A DNA stretch of 64,000 nucleotides from contig NZ_WTWX01000007.1 in NCBI RefSeq assembly GCF_009870785.1, forward strand, positions 96,430-160,429, in the 5' to 3' direction. Of the stretch, positions 1 to 9,930 are shown piece after piece; the stretch's first letter is position 1, and every line of letters starts with the position of its first letter. Source of the DNA: Paenibacillus sp. An7 (GTDB lineage Bacteria; Bacillota; Bacilli; Paenibacillales; Paenibacillaceae). Made by a program: the position numbers and the translations under genes. Below the pieces are notes generated by a model. It was not told where the DNA came from. It saw only the letters and a program-made list of their open reading frames with translations, and did no database searches.

Positions 1-1208
1 TTGGACACCCGAGTCAGAAGCTGAATATGATCGGCGTTACAGGTACAAATGGAAAAACAACGACAACTTATCTGATTGAACAAATATTGAATGATGCGGA
101 ATCAGAGACTGGCCTTATTGGCACGATTCAGATGCGTTATGCCGGTCAAACATTCCCGATGTCAGGAACCACACCAGAAGCTCTTGATCTGCAGCGCAGT
201 CTTCATCATATGGTAGAAGCAGGCGTGAAAAATTGCGTCATGGAAGTTTCTTCTCATGCGTTGCAGCAAGGCCGCGTAAAAGGTACGGAATTCCGGACTG
301 CGGTGTTTACAAACCTCACTCAGGATCACCTGGACTATCATCACACGATGGAAGAGTACCGTGGAGCGAAATCTTTGCTTTTTGCTAGATTAGGCAATGG
401 ATTTGAAGATGACCTTCATAAACGCAAGTATGCAGTTCTTAATGCAGATGATGCAGCATCGGTTTATTTTGCAGATTCTACTTCAGCTGAAGTGATTACA
501 TATGGAATCGATGCGAATGCTGATGTGCGGGCTTCTAATATTAAAATTACAGCACGAGGCACTTCCTTCCACGTGGATTCCTTTAAAGGAAGTACGGATG
601 TAGAGCTTCGTATGGTAGGTAAGTTTAATGTGTATAACGCGCTCGCAGCGATCACAGCAGCTCTGCTTGAAGGAATTGAGCTTAATTCGATCAAGCGCAG
701 CCTTGAAGCCATTCCAGGTGTAGATGGCAGGGTAGAAGCGGTAAACGAAGGTCAGCCTTTCGCCGTGATCGTAGACTATGCTCATACACCGGATGGACTT
801 GAGAATGTACTGCGTACAGTTAACGAATTTGCTGAAAAAGAAGTATTCTGTGTCTTTGGATGCGGTGGAGACCGGGATCGCACAAAACGTCCAATCATGG
901 GTCAAATCGCTGCTAAATACAGTGACAGAGTGTTTGTTACTTCTGATAATCCTCGGACAGAAAACCCGGATGCCATTCTTGAAGATATCAAGCAGGGTTT
1001 GATAGCAAATGCGGTTCCATCCGAAAAATATGAACTGATTGTTGACCGTAAGTCAGCTATTAAACGTGCTATTGAACTGGCAAGCCCAGGCGATGTAGTA
1101 TTGATAGCGGGCAAAGGTCACGAGACTTACCAAATTATCGGAACTGTGAAAACAGATTTTGACGATCGGCTCGTGGCGAAAGAAGCGATAAGGGGAATAA
1201 CAAAGTGA
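1..1208 (+). CDS. murE: UDP-MurNAc-tripeptide synthetase MurE, 5' end outside window
   Basis: MurE is a cytoplasmic Mur ligase that adds the third stem residue to UDP-MurNAc-L-Ala-D-Glu. The reading frame is open from base 3, so the true start and roughly the first 90 residues lie upstream; about 400 residues are visible. The ATP-binding loop GTNGKTTT follows within 15 residues of the edge, then EVSSHAL, the central Mur ligase domain, and the C-terminal domain with SDNPRTENP. The DNPR motif is known to select meso-diaminopimelate, so Dap-type peptidoglycan is expected. The stop overlaps the murF GTG by four bases (GTGA), which indicates translational coupling. The family assignment is secure; only the N-terminus is missing. 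Confidence 0.97.
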   Translation, partial: GHPSQKLNMIGVTGTNGKTTTTYLIEQILNDAESETGLIGTIQMRYAGQTFPMSGTTPEALDLQRSLHHMVEAGVKNCVMEVSSHALQQGRVKGTEFRTAVFTNLTQDHLDYHHTMEEYRGAKSLLFARLGNGFEDDLHKRKYAVLNADDAASVYFADSTSAEVITYGIDANADVRASNIKITARGTSFHVDSFKGSTDVELRMVGKFNVYNALAAITAALLEGIELNSIKRSLEAIPGVDGRVEAVNEGQPFAVIVDYAHTPDGLENVLRTVNEFAEKEVFCVFGCGGDRDRTKRPIMGQIAAKYSDRVFVTSDNPRTENPDAILEDIKQGLIANAVPSEKYELIVDRKSAIKRAIELASPGDVVLIAGKGHETYQIIGTVKTDFDDRLVAKEAIRGITK

Positions 1209-2608
1209 TAAAAAGAACGTTAGAACAAATAGCACATATGTGCAGCGGCACCCTTGTAAGAGAAAGTGACCGTGAAACGCTCATTAAAGGAGTATACACG
1301 GACTCACGTAAACCATCGGCGGGACAATTATTTGTTCCGCTGACAGGGGAGCATTTTGATGGGCATGAATATGCTTCTAGCTGCCTCGGTTCGGGAGCTG
1401 CAGGGACACTGTGGCAAAGAGACCATGGAGATGCACCTGAAGGTGCTGTTATCCTCGTTGATGACACGCTGACGGCACTTCAGGAGATTGCGGCTGCCTA
1501 TCTCAAAGAGAGCGGTGCTTCTGTAGTTGCGATTACGGGCAGCAATGGGAAAACAACAACGAAAGATATGGTGTACTCCCTTTTATCTACTACCTTTAAG
1601 GTACATAAGACACAAGGGAACTTTAACAACCATATTGGACTGCCTTTAACGATCCTCAGTATGCCGGAAGATGCGGAAATTGCGATTTTGGAAATGGGGA
1701 TGAGCGGGCGTCAGGAAATTGAACGTCTAACGCAAATTGCTTGTCCAGATGTGGCCGTTATTACGAATATTGGAGAAGCGCATCTGTTACAGCTGGGTTC
1801 TAGAGAAGAAATTGCGCGGGCTAAGCTGGAAATTATGGCAGGACTCAAAAATGGCGGCCTTCTGATCTATAACGGTGATGATCCTTTAGCTGATCGTGTT
1901 CTTGCAGAACCCGCGACCAAAAAACCAATGGAATTTAAACGGTTTACTTTTGGTATGAATGCGACAAATGATGATTTCCCTACGGGAATGATGAATCACC
2001 CGGAAGGAATGGTATTCACTTCGGTTCGATCCGGGGAAGAAGCATTATCTATTCCTCTGATTGGCGCTCATAACGTGGTGAATGCACTCGCTGCGCTTGC
2101 TGTAGCAAGACATTACGGCGTGTCCTACGAAAACATGAAAAAAGGTCTATCCGAGATAAAACTAACAGGAATGCGTATTGAGGTCATAAAAGGTACAAGT
2201 GGGATTACGGTACTTAATGATGCTTATAATGCGAGTCCTACCGCGATGAAAGCTGCGATTGATGCGCTTGCCGGCCTTTCTGGCTATTCTCGCAAAGCAG
2301 CAGTTCTCGGCGATATGCTTGAGCTTGGACCAATGCAGGAAGAACTTCATGAAGAGATTGGACAATATTTGACACCTGATAAGCTCGATCTGGTTTTCAC
2401 ATATGGTCCCCTGTCTTCTTACATTGCCAAAGGCGCACGGCAGCACATGCCTGCGGAAGCAGTGTTCGCTTTTGAAGATAAGGATGCTTTAATTTCCCAC
2501 CTTAAGGATAGAATGAGTTCTAAGGATGTAGTGCTTGTAAAAGCATCCCGGGGAATGAAGCTGGAAGATGTGGCGAATGCCTTAATTACGGAACCATTAC
2601 AGATCTGA
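1205..2608 (+). CDS. murF: UDP-MurNAc-tripeptide--D-Ala-D-Ala ligase MurF
   Basis: MurF attaches D-Ala-D-Ala to the UDP-MurNAc-tripeptide, the last cytoplasmic step before the lipid-linked stage. The 467-residue protein has an N-terminal uridine-binding domain, the ATP loop GSNGKTTTKD near residue 115, the central motif TNIGEAHL, and the C-terminal ligase domain with NDAYNASP near residue 340. The length is normal for the family. The GTG start at 1205 overlaps the murE stop, and no separate promoter is visible, so co-transcription with murE is inferred. Confidence 0.97.
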   Translation: MIKRTLEQIAHMCSGTLVRESDRETLIKGVYTDSRKPSAGQLFVPLTGEHFDGHEYASSCLGSGAAGTLWQRDHGDAPEGAVILVDDTLTALQEIAAAYLKESGASVVAITGSNGKTTTKDMVYSLLSTTFKVHKTQGNFNNHIGLPLTILSMPEDAEIAILEMGMSGRQEIERLTQIACPDVAVITNIGEAHLLQLGSREEIARAKLEIMAGLKNGGLLIYNGDDPLADRVLAEPATKKPMEFKRFTFGMNATNDDFPTGMMNHPEGMVFTSVRSGEEALSIPLIGAHNVVNALAALAVARHYGVSYENMKKGLSEIKLTGMRIEVIKGTSGITVLNDAYNASPTAMKAAIDALAGLSGYSRKAAVLGDMLELGPMQEELHEEIGQYLTPDKLDLVFTYGPLSSYIAKGARQHMPAEAVFAFEDKDALISHLKDRMSSKDVVLVKASRGMKLEDVANALITEPLQI

Positions 2609-2630
2609 AGTTAACTAGAGAGGTGTTTTC

Positions 2631-3599
2631 ATGGATTTTCAATTAATGCTCTTAACAATCGGGGTTTCTTTTATTCTTGCAGTGATTGCAGCCCCTTTGC
2701 TTATTCCGCTTTTAAGAAGAATGAAGTTTGGACAGCAGGTCAGAGAGGATGGTCCGAAGAGCCATCTTAAAAAATCAGGCACGCCTACGATGGGCGGAGT
2801 TGTCATCGTCTTGGCTTTTACACTTGCATTCCTAAAGTTTGCTCCTGTTAAAAATACCGATTTTTATGTTCTGCTCGTGGCTACTTTAGGGTTTGGTCTC
2901 ATTGGATTTCTCGATGATTATATTAAAATTGTCGCTAGAAGATCACTTGGTCTGACAGCAAGGCAAAAACTCATCGGTCAATTGGTTTTTGCTGCAATTA
3001 TGTCTTTCTTGCTTATTCAAAACGGACATAGTACGGAAATTTCCGTGCCAGGAACGGATTTTGGTTTTGATTTTGGCGGCTGGTTTTACTATCCGTTTAT
3101 TGTCATCATGATGCTTGCCATTAGTAATGCAGTTAACTTTACAGATGGCCTTGATGGATTGCTTTCTGGAGTAAGTGCCATTGCATTTGGTGCATTTGCG
3201 ATCGTGGCAATGCAGGCAACTTCCCTTCCTGCTGCGGTATGTGCTGCTGCAATGATCGGTGCAGTACTTGGTTTTCTAGTATACAATGCGCATCCTGCCA
3301 AAGTATTTATGGGTGATACAGGTTCACTGGCCATTGGCGGTGCAATTGGCGCTATTGCGATTGTTACGAAGACGGAACTTCTGTTTCTAGTCATCGGCGG
3401 TGTTTTCGTTGTGGAAATGTTGTCCGTTGTCATCCAGGTCATTTCTTTTAAAACAAGAGGGAAACGGGTATTTAAAATGAGCCCGATCCACCATCATTTC
3501 GAATTGTCTGGGTGGTCTGAATGGCGTGTTGTTATTACGTTTTGGGCCGTAGGACTGCTGCTTGCAGGACTCGGACTCTTCATCTACAAGGGGTTGTAA
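2631..3599 (+). CDS. mraY: phospho-N-acetylmuramoyl-pentapeptide transferase MraY
   Basis: MraY is the integral membrane enzyme that transfers phospho-MurNAc-pentapeptide to undecaprenyl phosphate, giving lipid I. The protein has 322 residues and about ten hydrophobic segments. Family signatures are present: the DDYIKI acidic pair near residue 96, NFTDGLDGL near residue 170 and the histidine cluster IHHHFE near residue 290. A GAGAGGTG ribosome binding site stands about eight bases before the ATG. It lies 22 bases after murF and 2 bases before murD, within the cell-wall operon. Confidence 0.97.
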   Translation: MDFQLMLLTIGVSFILAVIAAPLLIPLLRRMKFGQQVREDGPKSHLKKSGTPTMGGVVIVLAFTLAFLKFAPVKNTDFYVLLVATLGFGLIGFLDDYIKIVARRSLGLTARQKLIGQLVFAAIMSFLLIQNGHSTEISVPGTDFGFDFGGWFYYPFIVIMMLAISNAVNFTDGLDGLLSGVSAIAFGAFAIVAMQATSLPAAVCAAAMIGAVLGFLVYNAHPAKVFMGDTGSLAIGGAIGAIAIVTKTELLFLVIGGVFVVEMLSVVIQVISFKTRGKRVFKMSPIHHHFELSGWSEWRVVITFWAVGLLLAGLGLFIYKGL

Positions 3600-3601
3600 T
3601 T

Positions 3602-5023
3602 ATGAATCATCCGGAGAATTACAAAGGAAAGAACGTCGTGGTCCTTGGCCTTGCCAAGAGCGGCGTTCAAGTTGCTAAAGTGCTCCATCAAGCTGGAGCT
3701 TATGTGACAGTAAATGACCAAAAAGAAAGAGAACAGTGTCCCGAAGCATCCGAATTGGAGGCTTTGGGAATTTCTGTTCTATGCGGAGGTCACCCAGATG
3801 ACCTCATTAACGAAGAGGTTGCTCTGCTCGTGAAGAATCCGGGCATTCCTTACAAAGTGGCACCAATTCAGAAGGCACTTGAGCTTGGTATTGAGGTAGT
3901 CACTGAGGTAGAAGTAGCTTATCACTTGTGCAAGGCACCGATCATCGGTATTACCGGCTCAAATGGAAAGACAACAACGACCACTTGGGTGGGAATGATG
4001 CTGGATGCTGCCGGCTTATCACCGATTGTTGCCGGTAACATTGGAACACCTCTTTCAGAAGCGGCTACCGCAGCTACAGAGAAGGATATTATGGTTGTTG
4101 AGCTGAGCAGTTTTCAGCTAAAAGGGACGACAGACTTCAAACCGGCGATAAGCTGCCTTCTCAATGTCTCTGAGACTCACCTTGATTACCACGGAGGAAT
4201 GGAAGATTACGTAGCTTCAAAAGCAAAACTCTTTCGGAATCAGACGGAAAAAGACAAGGCTGTTCTAAACTGGGATGACCCGGTATGCAGACAGCTTATT
4301 CCTTATATCAAAGCGGAATTAATTCCTTTTTCGATGACGGAGACTCTCCAAACCGGTGTTTATGTTGATCCTCCTTATGTAGCCAATGTAGAGGATGAGA
4401 TCAATAGAACCGTTGTTTATCGGGATAAGGAAGGCAAGGTTCATCCGATTATAACAGTGGATCAGATCGCAATCCCAGGACGATTTAATGTTGATAATGC
4501 ACTTGCATCTTGTGCCATAGCTATTGCTGCTGGCGCATCACCGGATGTGCTTCACGGGCCGCTATCTGCTTTTAGAGGGGTAGAACATCGTCTCGAGTAC
4601 GTTCTTACCCGTAATGAAACGGCATACTATAACAATTCCAAGGCAACCAATGCCAAAGCGACAACGATGGCACTTACCTCGTTTAAGAAACCAATTGTCC
4701 TGATTGCAGGGGGGCTTGACCGAGGATCGGATTATATGGATTTACTTTCTGTTTTCAGTGAAAGAGTAAAAGCTGTCGTTTTGCTGGGTCAAACGAAAGG
4801 CAAACTGGCGGAAGTTGCGAAACTTGCCGGATTAAAGGCAATAGAGGTTGTCGATAATGAAGTAGATGCCGCTGATACACTAAGAAAGGCTGTTTCGATA
4901 GCCGCTTCATTAGCTGTACCTGGAGATGTGGTTCTATTATCCCCTGCATGCGCAAGTTGGGATATGTATTCTTCCTTTGAAGAGCGTGGACGCATTTTTA
5001 AAGAGGCGGTGCATAACCTGTAA
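3602..5023 (+). CDS. murD: UDP-MurNAc-L-alanine--D-glutamate ligase MurD
   Basis: MurD adds D-glutamate to UDP-MurNAc-L-Ala in the cytoplasm. The frame is open further upstream, inside mraY, but the ATG at 3602 gives the normal length of 473 residues and has GGGGTTG just upstream, so it is chosen. Visible parts are the N-terminal Rossmann fold (VVVLGLAKSGVQVAK), the ATP loop GITGSNGKTTTT, the central motif SETHLDYHG and the C-terminal SPACASWDMYSSFEERG signature. Its place between mraY and ftsW/spoVE matches Bacillus-type dcw clusters. Confidence 0.97.
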   Translation: MNHPENYKGKNVVVLGLAKSGVQVAKVLHQAGAYVTVNDQKEREQCPEASELEALGISVLCGGHPDDLINEEVALLVKNPGIPYKVAPIQKALELGIEVVTEVEVAYHLCKAPIIGITGSNGKTTTTTWVGMMLDAAGLSPIVAGNIGTPLSEAATAATEKDIMVVELSSFQLKGTTDFKPAISCLLNVSETHLDYHGGMEDYVASKAKLFRNQTEKDKAVLNWDDPVCRQLIPYIKAELIPFSMTETLQTGVYVDPPYVANVEDEINRTVVYRDKEGKVHPIITVDQIAIPGRFNVDNALASCAIAIAAGASPDVLHGPLSAFRGVEHRLEYVLTRNETAYYNNSKATNAKATTMALTSFKKPIVLIAGGLDRGSDYMDLLSVFSERVKAVVLLGQTKGKLAEVAKLAGLKAIEVVDNEVDAADTLRKAVSIAASLAVPGDVVLLSPACASWDMYSSFEERGRIFKEAVHNL

Positions 5024-5072
5024 GTAGGGGGGTTGGATAAGCCCCTACTACATATGTAAGAGGTGGCCTCCA

Positions 5073-6170
5073 ATGAAACAGACCCGTCCAGCGCCTGATT
5101 TTTGGCTGATCATCTGCATTGTATCTTTACTTGCCATCGGTCTTGTAATGGTATACAGTGCGGGTTCTGTCCTCGCTTTCCGTCAATACGGCGACTCTTT
5201 CTATTTTGTGAAGAGGCAGTTGTTATTTGCGGGGCTGGGGCTAGCTGCCATGTTCTTCACTGCAAATGTGGATTACCGGATTTGGCGCAATTATGCAAAG
5301 TATATCCTTATTTTTTGCTTTATCTTGCTTATTATCGTATTGATCCCTGGAGTCGGCGTTGTTCGCGGCGGAGCGAGAAGTTGGCTCGGAATCAGTTCGT
5401 TCGGTATTCAGCCCTCCGAGTTTATGAAGCTCGGGATGATCTTATTTCTGGCCAAATGGCTCAGTAAAAACCCGGATGAAATTAAAAATTTCACATCGGG
5501 ATTATTGCCGCCGCTTGCTTTAATGGGAAGCGCATTTGCTCTTATTATGCTTCAGCCAGACCTTGGTACCGGCACGGTAATGATGGGAGCTTCTATGCTG
5601 ATTATTTTTACGGCGGGGGCAAGAATGAAACATTTACTGTTGCTTGGTTTGGGTGGTTTAGTGGGTTTTGCGGGCCTTATCGCAGCAGCACCTTATCGTC
5701 TGCAGCGGATCACCGCTTTTCTTGATCCCTGGTCAGATCCGCTGGGCTCTGGTTATCAAATTCTCCAATCCCTATACGCGATCGGTCCGGGGGGCCTTGG
5801 AGGGCTGGGTCTTGGAATGAGCCGACAGAAATATAGTTATGTTCCGGAACCGCAAACGGACTTTATTTTTTCTATTCTAGCGGAAGAACTAGGGTTTATA
5901 GGCGGTCTCATCGTACTTATGCTCTTTTTGATGCTGGTATGGAGAGGGATGCGAGTTGCGATGACGATTCCGGATGCTTTTGGAAGTCTGCTTGGGGTAG
6001 GTATTGTGGGAATGGTTGCTGTTCAGGTCATCATTAATATTGGAGTTGTTATCGGGCTGATGCCTGTTACGGGAATTACGCTCCCGTTAATCAGTTATGG
6101 AGGTTCATCCCTGACGCTGATGCTTACAGCACTAGGAATTTTACTTAATTTATCACGTTATGCGAGGTGA
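5073..6170 (+). CDS. spoVE: SEDS-family glycosyltransferase, FtsW or SpoVE
   Basis: This is a polytopic SEDS protein that polymerises lipid II glycan strands together with a class B penicillin-binding protein. The 365 residues form about ten membrane segments and carry the family motifs QPDLGTG, near residue 160, and ITLPLISYGGSSL near residue 340. At this position in the dcw cluster (murD-x-murG) B. subtilis has SpoVE, the sporulation-cortex paralogue. Sequence alone does not separate vegetative FtsW from SpoVE, so the symbol is positional. Ribosome binding site AGAGGTGG precedes the ATG. The stop overlaps the ribosome binding site of murG. Confidence 0.93.
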   Translation: MKQTRPAPDFWLIICIVSLLAIGLVMVYSAGSVLAFRQYGDSFYFVKRQLLFAGLGLAAMFFTANVDYRIWRNYAKYILIFCFILLIIVLIPGVGVVRGGARSWLGISSFGIQPSEFMKLGMILFLAKWLSKNPDEIKNFTSGLLPPLALMGSAFALIMLQPDLGTGTVMMGASMLIIFTAGARMKHLLLLGLGGLVGFAGLIAAAPYRLQRITAFLDPWSDPLGSGYQILQSLYAIGPGGLGGLGLGMSRQKYSYVPEPQTDFIFSILAEELGFIGGLIVLMLFLMLVWRGMRVAMTIPDAFGSLLGVGIVGMVAVQVIINIGVVIGLMPVTGITLPLISYGGSSLTLMLTALGILLNLSRYAR

Positions 6171-6178
6171 CGATATTC

Positions 6179-7288
6179 ATGCGCGTTGTACTAACCGGCG
6201 GAGGAACAGGCGGACATATCTATCCGGCTGTTGCTGTCGCAAGACAATTAGAATCAGAAGATAACACGGCGGAATTTTTATATATCGGAGGTAAAAAGGG
6301 GCTGGAAAGCAAACTTGTTCCACAAGAGAACATCCCTTTTCAATCGATTGAAATATCTGGTTTCAAAAGAAAGTTATCTTTTGATAATGTGAAAACGATC
6401 CTTCGTTTTCTTGAAGCAGTAAAGGAATCTAGAAAAATGCTGAAGGAATTTAAACCTGATGTAGTGGTGGGTACTGGCGGTTATGTATGCGGTCCTGTTG
6501 TGTATGCTGCAGCAAAGCTGGGCATTCCAAGCATTATACATGAACAAAATGCGATTCCTGGGCTCACCAACAAGTTTTTGAGTCGGTACGTCGATACGGT
6601 GGCTGTCAGCTTTGAAGGAGCTGAGAAAGCCTTCTCTTCCGCAAAGAACACCATATATACGGGTAATCCGCGTGCTACTACGGTACAACATGCGAACCCA
6701 GAGCGTGGATTTGCTTCGCTTGGAATTCCGAAGGGAAGTAGAGTAGTACTGATTGTTGGAGGCAGCAGAGGAGCTAAAGCAATCAATGATGCAATGATCC
6801 AAATGGCGGATCAGCTGAAGAACCTAGGCGAGATCCATGTGGTATACGTAACAGGAGATGGCTATTATGAATCAACTCTTCAGGCAATAAAGGAGCGTTT
6901 AGGACATATTCCAAGTTATCTGCATGTTCTACCGTACGTGCACAACATGCCTGAGGTGCTGGCAGCTACCTCGTTAATCGTTAACCGGGCCGGCGCTTCT
7001 TTTCTTGCGGAGATTACCTCGCTTGGAATTCCTGCTATACTCATTCCTTCACCAAATGTAACCAATAACCATCAAGAAGCGAATGCAAGAACGCTTGAAA
7101 AAGCGGGAGCAGCTCGGATGCTGCTTGAGAAGGACCTTACGGGCATCTCTTTATTTCAGAATATTGATGAAATTATGAAAGATGAGAAGATTCAGCGCTC
7201 TATGATGGAAGCTTCAAAGCGTCTCGGAAAACCGGATTCTGCCTCCTTATTAGTAGCTGAAATGAAACGTATTGCGAAAAATAAATAA
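6179..7288 (+). CDS. murG: lipid II-forming GlcNAc transferase MurG
   Basis: MurG is a peripheral membrane GT-B glycosyltransferase that adds GlcNAc to lipid I, forming lipid II. The ATG at 6179 is chosen over the in-frame GTG at 6167 because AGGTGA (6165-6170) then has a spacing of eight bases and the protein starts MRVVLTGGGTGGHIYPA, the normal family start. Further motifs are HEQNAIPG near residue 120, GGSRGAK near 190 and the GASFLAEI / NHQEAN region near 270-300 that binds the UDP-sugar. Length is 369 residues, normal. A 334-base gap follows, so transcription may continue or restart before murA. Confidence 0.97.
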   Translation: MRVVLTGGGTGGHIYPAVAVARQLESEDNTAEFLYIGGKKGLESKLVPQENIPFQSIEISGFKRKLSFDNVKTILRFLEAVKESRKMLKEFKPDVVVGTGGYVCGPVVYAAAKLGIPSIIHEQNAIPGLTNKFLSRYVDTVAVSFEGAEKAFSSAKNTIYTGNPRATTVQHANPERGFASLGIPKGSRVVLIVGGSRGAKAINDAMIQMADQLKNLGEIHVVYVTGDGYYESTLQAIKERLGHIPSYLHVLPYVHNMPEVLAATSLIVNRAGASFLAEITSLGIPAILIPSPNVTNNHQEANARTLEKAGAARMLLEKDLTGISLFQNIDEIMKDEKIQRSMMEASKRLGKPDSASLLVAEMKRIAKNK

Positions 7289-7622
7289 ATAGAATATAAA
7301 AGTCTCCATGGAATGTAAAACGGTTCCTGGGCGATTGTCACACACAAGGTACTCCTTACATAAGATACCTTATCAATTGTGACATTCCCCTTTTGGACGA
7401 AGTAAATGTCCGGGTGTGTCATAAACAATACTATTATCCGCTGAACTGACTTAATGGGATGGCAAAGCAGTGTCTAGATCACGCTGATGCGCTTCCTAGA
7501 GAGAAACAGCAGAGGACGTTCTACCTTGTGGATGCTTCTCGATCAGGCATGAAATGGACGGTATAAACCGGGTCGAAGCGATCAAGAACTAGGGTGAACG
7601 GGTAAACTCGGAGGTGATACAC
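7289..7622. other. 334-base non-coding gap between murG and murA
   Basis: I see no convincing open reading frame, RNA gene or standard terminator here. TGTCACACAC near 7337 and GTGTGTCATA near 7414 form an imperfect inverted repeat that could fold or act as an operator. The ribosome binding site of murA lies at the right edge (7610-7618). B. subtilis has murB at this map position, but I found no readable murB remnant. Confidence 0.5.
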
Positions 7623-8894
7623 TTGGACAAATTGGTGATTGAAGGCGGGAAACCCCTATCAGGATCCATACGTATCCATGGAGCTAAAAATGCTGCTTTG
7701 CCTATCATGGCAGCAAGTTTACTTGCAGAAGGAAACACGCAGCTCCATAATGTACCTCATTTGCTCGACATTGAGGTGATGTTACACATTTTAGAACGGC
7801 TCGGATGTGGTGCAAAACATGACTCAGGAAAAGTAACCATCGACACATCCTTAGTCAGTTCTGCTAGAGTACCGGAAGACTTAATGAGCAAGATGCGCTC
7901 CTCCATTTTTTTAATGGGTCCTTTGCTTGCAAGATTTGGAGAAGTGTCCATCTATCAGCCTGGAGGATGTGCGATCGGAGAAAGAAAGATAGATCTGCAT
8001 TTGAGGGGACTCGAGGCGCTGGGTGCGGTGATTGAGGAGAAGGATTCTCAAATTACCTGCCGTGCTAAAAAACTAATCGGTGCAGATGTACAACTTGATT
8101 TTCCAAGTGTCGGGGCCACGGAAAATATCATGATGGCTGCTGCGACAGCCAGAGGGACGACAACGATCACGAATGCAGCAAGAGAACCCGAGATTCAGGA
8201 TCTTCAAAATTTCCTGAATGCAATGGGAGCGAACATTATCGGAGCGGGCACGAGTACCATTACGATTAACGGAGTCGATTCATTAACCTCTTGTACCTAT
8301 GAGATTATACCGGACCGGATTGTGGCAGGTACAGTGCTGATTGCTGCTGCTGCAACAAGGGGGAATGTCACTCTTACTCACTGCAATCCAGCGCACTTAA
8401 ATTCTCTTATCCATGTGCTGAAGCGAGCCGGTGTTCAAACGAGTGTATGCAATGATATAATAAACGTAAGCTGTTTGGGGCGACCTAAAGCGGTTGATCG
8501 TATTGTTACTTCACCATACCCTTCGTTTCCTACAGATCTTCAATCACAGGTTATGGTGTTGCTCAGTTTGGCAGATGGATTTAGTGTGATGAAAGAGACC
8601 GTCTTCGAAGCCAGATTTAAGCATGTTAATGAACTGAATGTAATGGGTGCTGATATTTCTGTTGATATGAACGCTGCTTTTATACGTGGTGTTCCGCGGC
8701 TTTATGGGGCCACAGTAGAAGCAACCGATTTACGCGCCGGTGCTGCGCTTGTTATTGCAGGACTTGCCGCACAAGGGAGAACCGTCGTTGAACAAGTGCA
8801 TCATATTGATCGGGGTTATGATCAAATTGAGCAGTTGTTTCAATCACTTGGGGCTTCTGTGGAACGTCAGCCGGTGAGCTTTGTTGCACCTTAA
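7623..8894 (+). CDS. murA: UDP-GlcNAc 1-carboxyvinyltransferase MurA
   Basis: MurA catalyses the first committed peptidoglycan step, transfer of enolpyruvate from PEP to UDP-GlcNAc. A TTG start at 7623 fits best: GGAGGTGAT at 7610-7618 is five bases upstream and the protein begins MDKLVIEGGKPLSGSI. An in-frame GTG at 7614 lies inside that ribosome binding site. Conserved features are HGAKNAALP near residue 21 and PGGCAIGERKIDLH near residue 115, containing the cysteine that fosfomycin alkylates. Length is 423 residues, normal. Gram-positive bacteria usually carry two MurA paralogues; which one this is cannot be told from the window. Confidence 0.95.
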   Translation: MDKLVIEGGKPLSGSIRIHGAKNAALPIMAASLLAEGNTQLHNVPHLLDIEVMLHILERLGCGAKHDSGKVTIDTSLVSSARVPEDLMSKMRSSIFLMGPLLARFGEVSIYQPGGCAIGERKIDLHLRGLEALGAVIEEKDSQITCRAKKLIGADVQLDFPSVGATENIMMAAATARGTTTITNAAREPEIQDLQNFLNAMGANIIGAGTSTITINGVDSLTSCTYEIIPDRIVAGTVLIAAAATRGNVTLTHCNPAHLNSLIHVLKRAGVQTSVCNDIINVSCLGRPKAVDRIVTSPYPSFPTDLQSQVMVLLSLADGFSVMKETVFEARFKHVNELNVMGADISVDMNAAFIRGVPRLYGATVEATDLRAGAALVIAGLAAQGRTVVEQVHHIDRGYDQIEQLFQSLGASVERQPVSFVAP

Positions 8895-8977
8895 TTGTTG
8901 TCCCCTTTGTCAGTGAGAATAACGATGCTTATATATATTCCAATCAGTATCATTTTAAGCACAAACTTGCCTTGAAA

Positions 8978-8998
8978 GTCCCCTCTTTTTGAGGGGAC
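8978..8998 (+). other. hairpin between murA and divIB
   Basis: GTCCCCTC and GAGGGGAC pair perfectly around a TTTTT loop. No run of T follows directly (AATAGGGC comes next), so this looks more like an RNA-processing or partial attenuation hairpin than a full terminator. Confidence 0.5.
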
Positions 8999-9025
8999 AA
9001 TAGGGCTTTTATGGAGCGGAGATTT

Positions 9026-9790
9026 ATGCCAAAAAATCAATTGCCCGCTCTCAAAAAAGAGAGCATGCCAAAACGTAAAACAAGCCGTAAATTAATCATG
9101 ATCCTCATCCTTTTATTTATTGCTATACTTGCTGTTATATTTTTCAGATCGCCAGTTAGCAAAATTTCTCAGGTTCAGATTGATGGAAATGTGTTTACTA
9201 CTAAAGATGAGATTTTAGCAAAGAGCGGCCTTAAAGTGGGTAATCCGTTTTTTAGTGATAACGGCAGTGATATAGAGAAGAAGTTGGAAGAGATGCCTTC
9301 TGTATCTGAGGCAACAGTGGACAAGCAGTTCCCGGGTACAATCGTAATCCACATTAAAGAATACGATCCAGTAGCTTACGAACTGGCAGCAGACGGACAG
9401 CTTCATGCTATTTTATCCAGTGGAGTGAGTGTTACGCTTCCTGATAGCGGAATTTCCGTAGAAAAACCGATCTTGACACATTGGGAGGATGGCAATCCGC
9501 TAAAAACAGAGTTGTCTGAGATCCTTAAGAACATACCTAATGAACTTACCACAGATATTTCTGAAATTATGCCATCGCCTACCCCGTCGTTTCCTGATCG
9601 GATTAAACTTTACACAAAATCACAGTTTGAAGTAATTACTACGGTGTCCTTGTTAGAAGACAAGGTAAGCTATTTGAATCAAGTAATTGAAACGGAAAAA
9701 CCAGGGATCATCACTATGCTTGAAGCTGACTCCTATGAACCCTTTATTCCAGACACAGAGGAAGATGAGGAAGTAGAGACAGCTGAATGA
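9026..9790 (+). CDS. divIB: cell division protein DivIB/FtsQ
   Basis: DivIB is a bitopic divisome protein that works with FtsL and DivIC to activate septal wall synthesis. The basic cytoplasmic tail (residues 1-25) is followed by one membrane segment (about 26-44), a POTRA-like domain starting ISQVQIDGNVFTTKDEI, and a beta domain, ending in an acidic tail. The ATG at 9026 is preferred to the one at 9011 because GGAGCGGA lies between them at usable spacing. Length is 254 residues, normal. It follows murA, with no murB, ylxW, ylxX or sbp genes around it. Confidence 0.92.
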   Translation: MPKNQLPALKKESMPKRKTSRKLIMILILLFIAILAVIFFRSPVSKISQVQIDGNVFTTKDEILAKSGLKVGNPFFSDNGSDIEKKLEEMPSVSEATVDKQFPGTIVIHIKEYDPVAYELAADGQLHAILSSGVSVTLPDSGISVEKPILTHWEDGNPLKTELSEILKNIPNELTTDISEIMPSPTPSFPDRIKLYTKSQFEVITTVSLLEDKVSYLNQVIETEKPGIITMLEADSYEPFIPDTEEDEEVETAE

Positions 9791-9930
9791 TCCAAATTTA
9801 TGCAATTCTAATGGAAAACAATGGACGTGTGAAGATAGCACTTTCTGATCGTATGAAAAAATGTTACACTTTACACTATATGCATCTTGCTATCATTTCC
9901 TTCTTTTTTCTTTGAAATTTGACTAGAATC

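Noticed and set aside
3521..3601. Longer frame for murD starting inside mraY
   Set aside because: No ribosome binding site, and the added residues are the mraY 3' end read in another frame; the ATG at 3602 gives the normal length.
8978..9010. Treating the hairpin before divIB as a terminator
   Set aside because: No T-run follows the stem and the downstream gene has no obvious promoter of its own.
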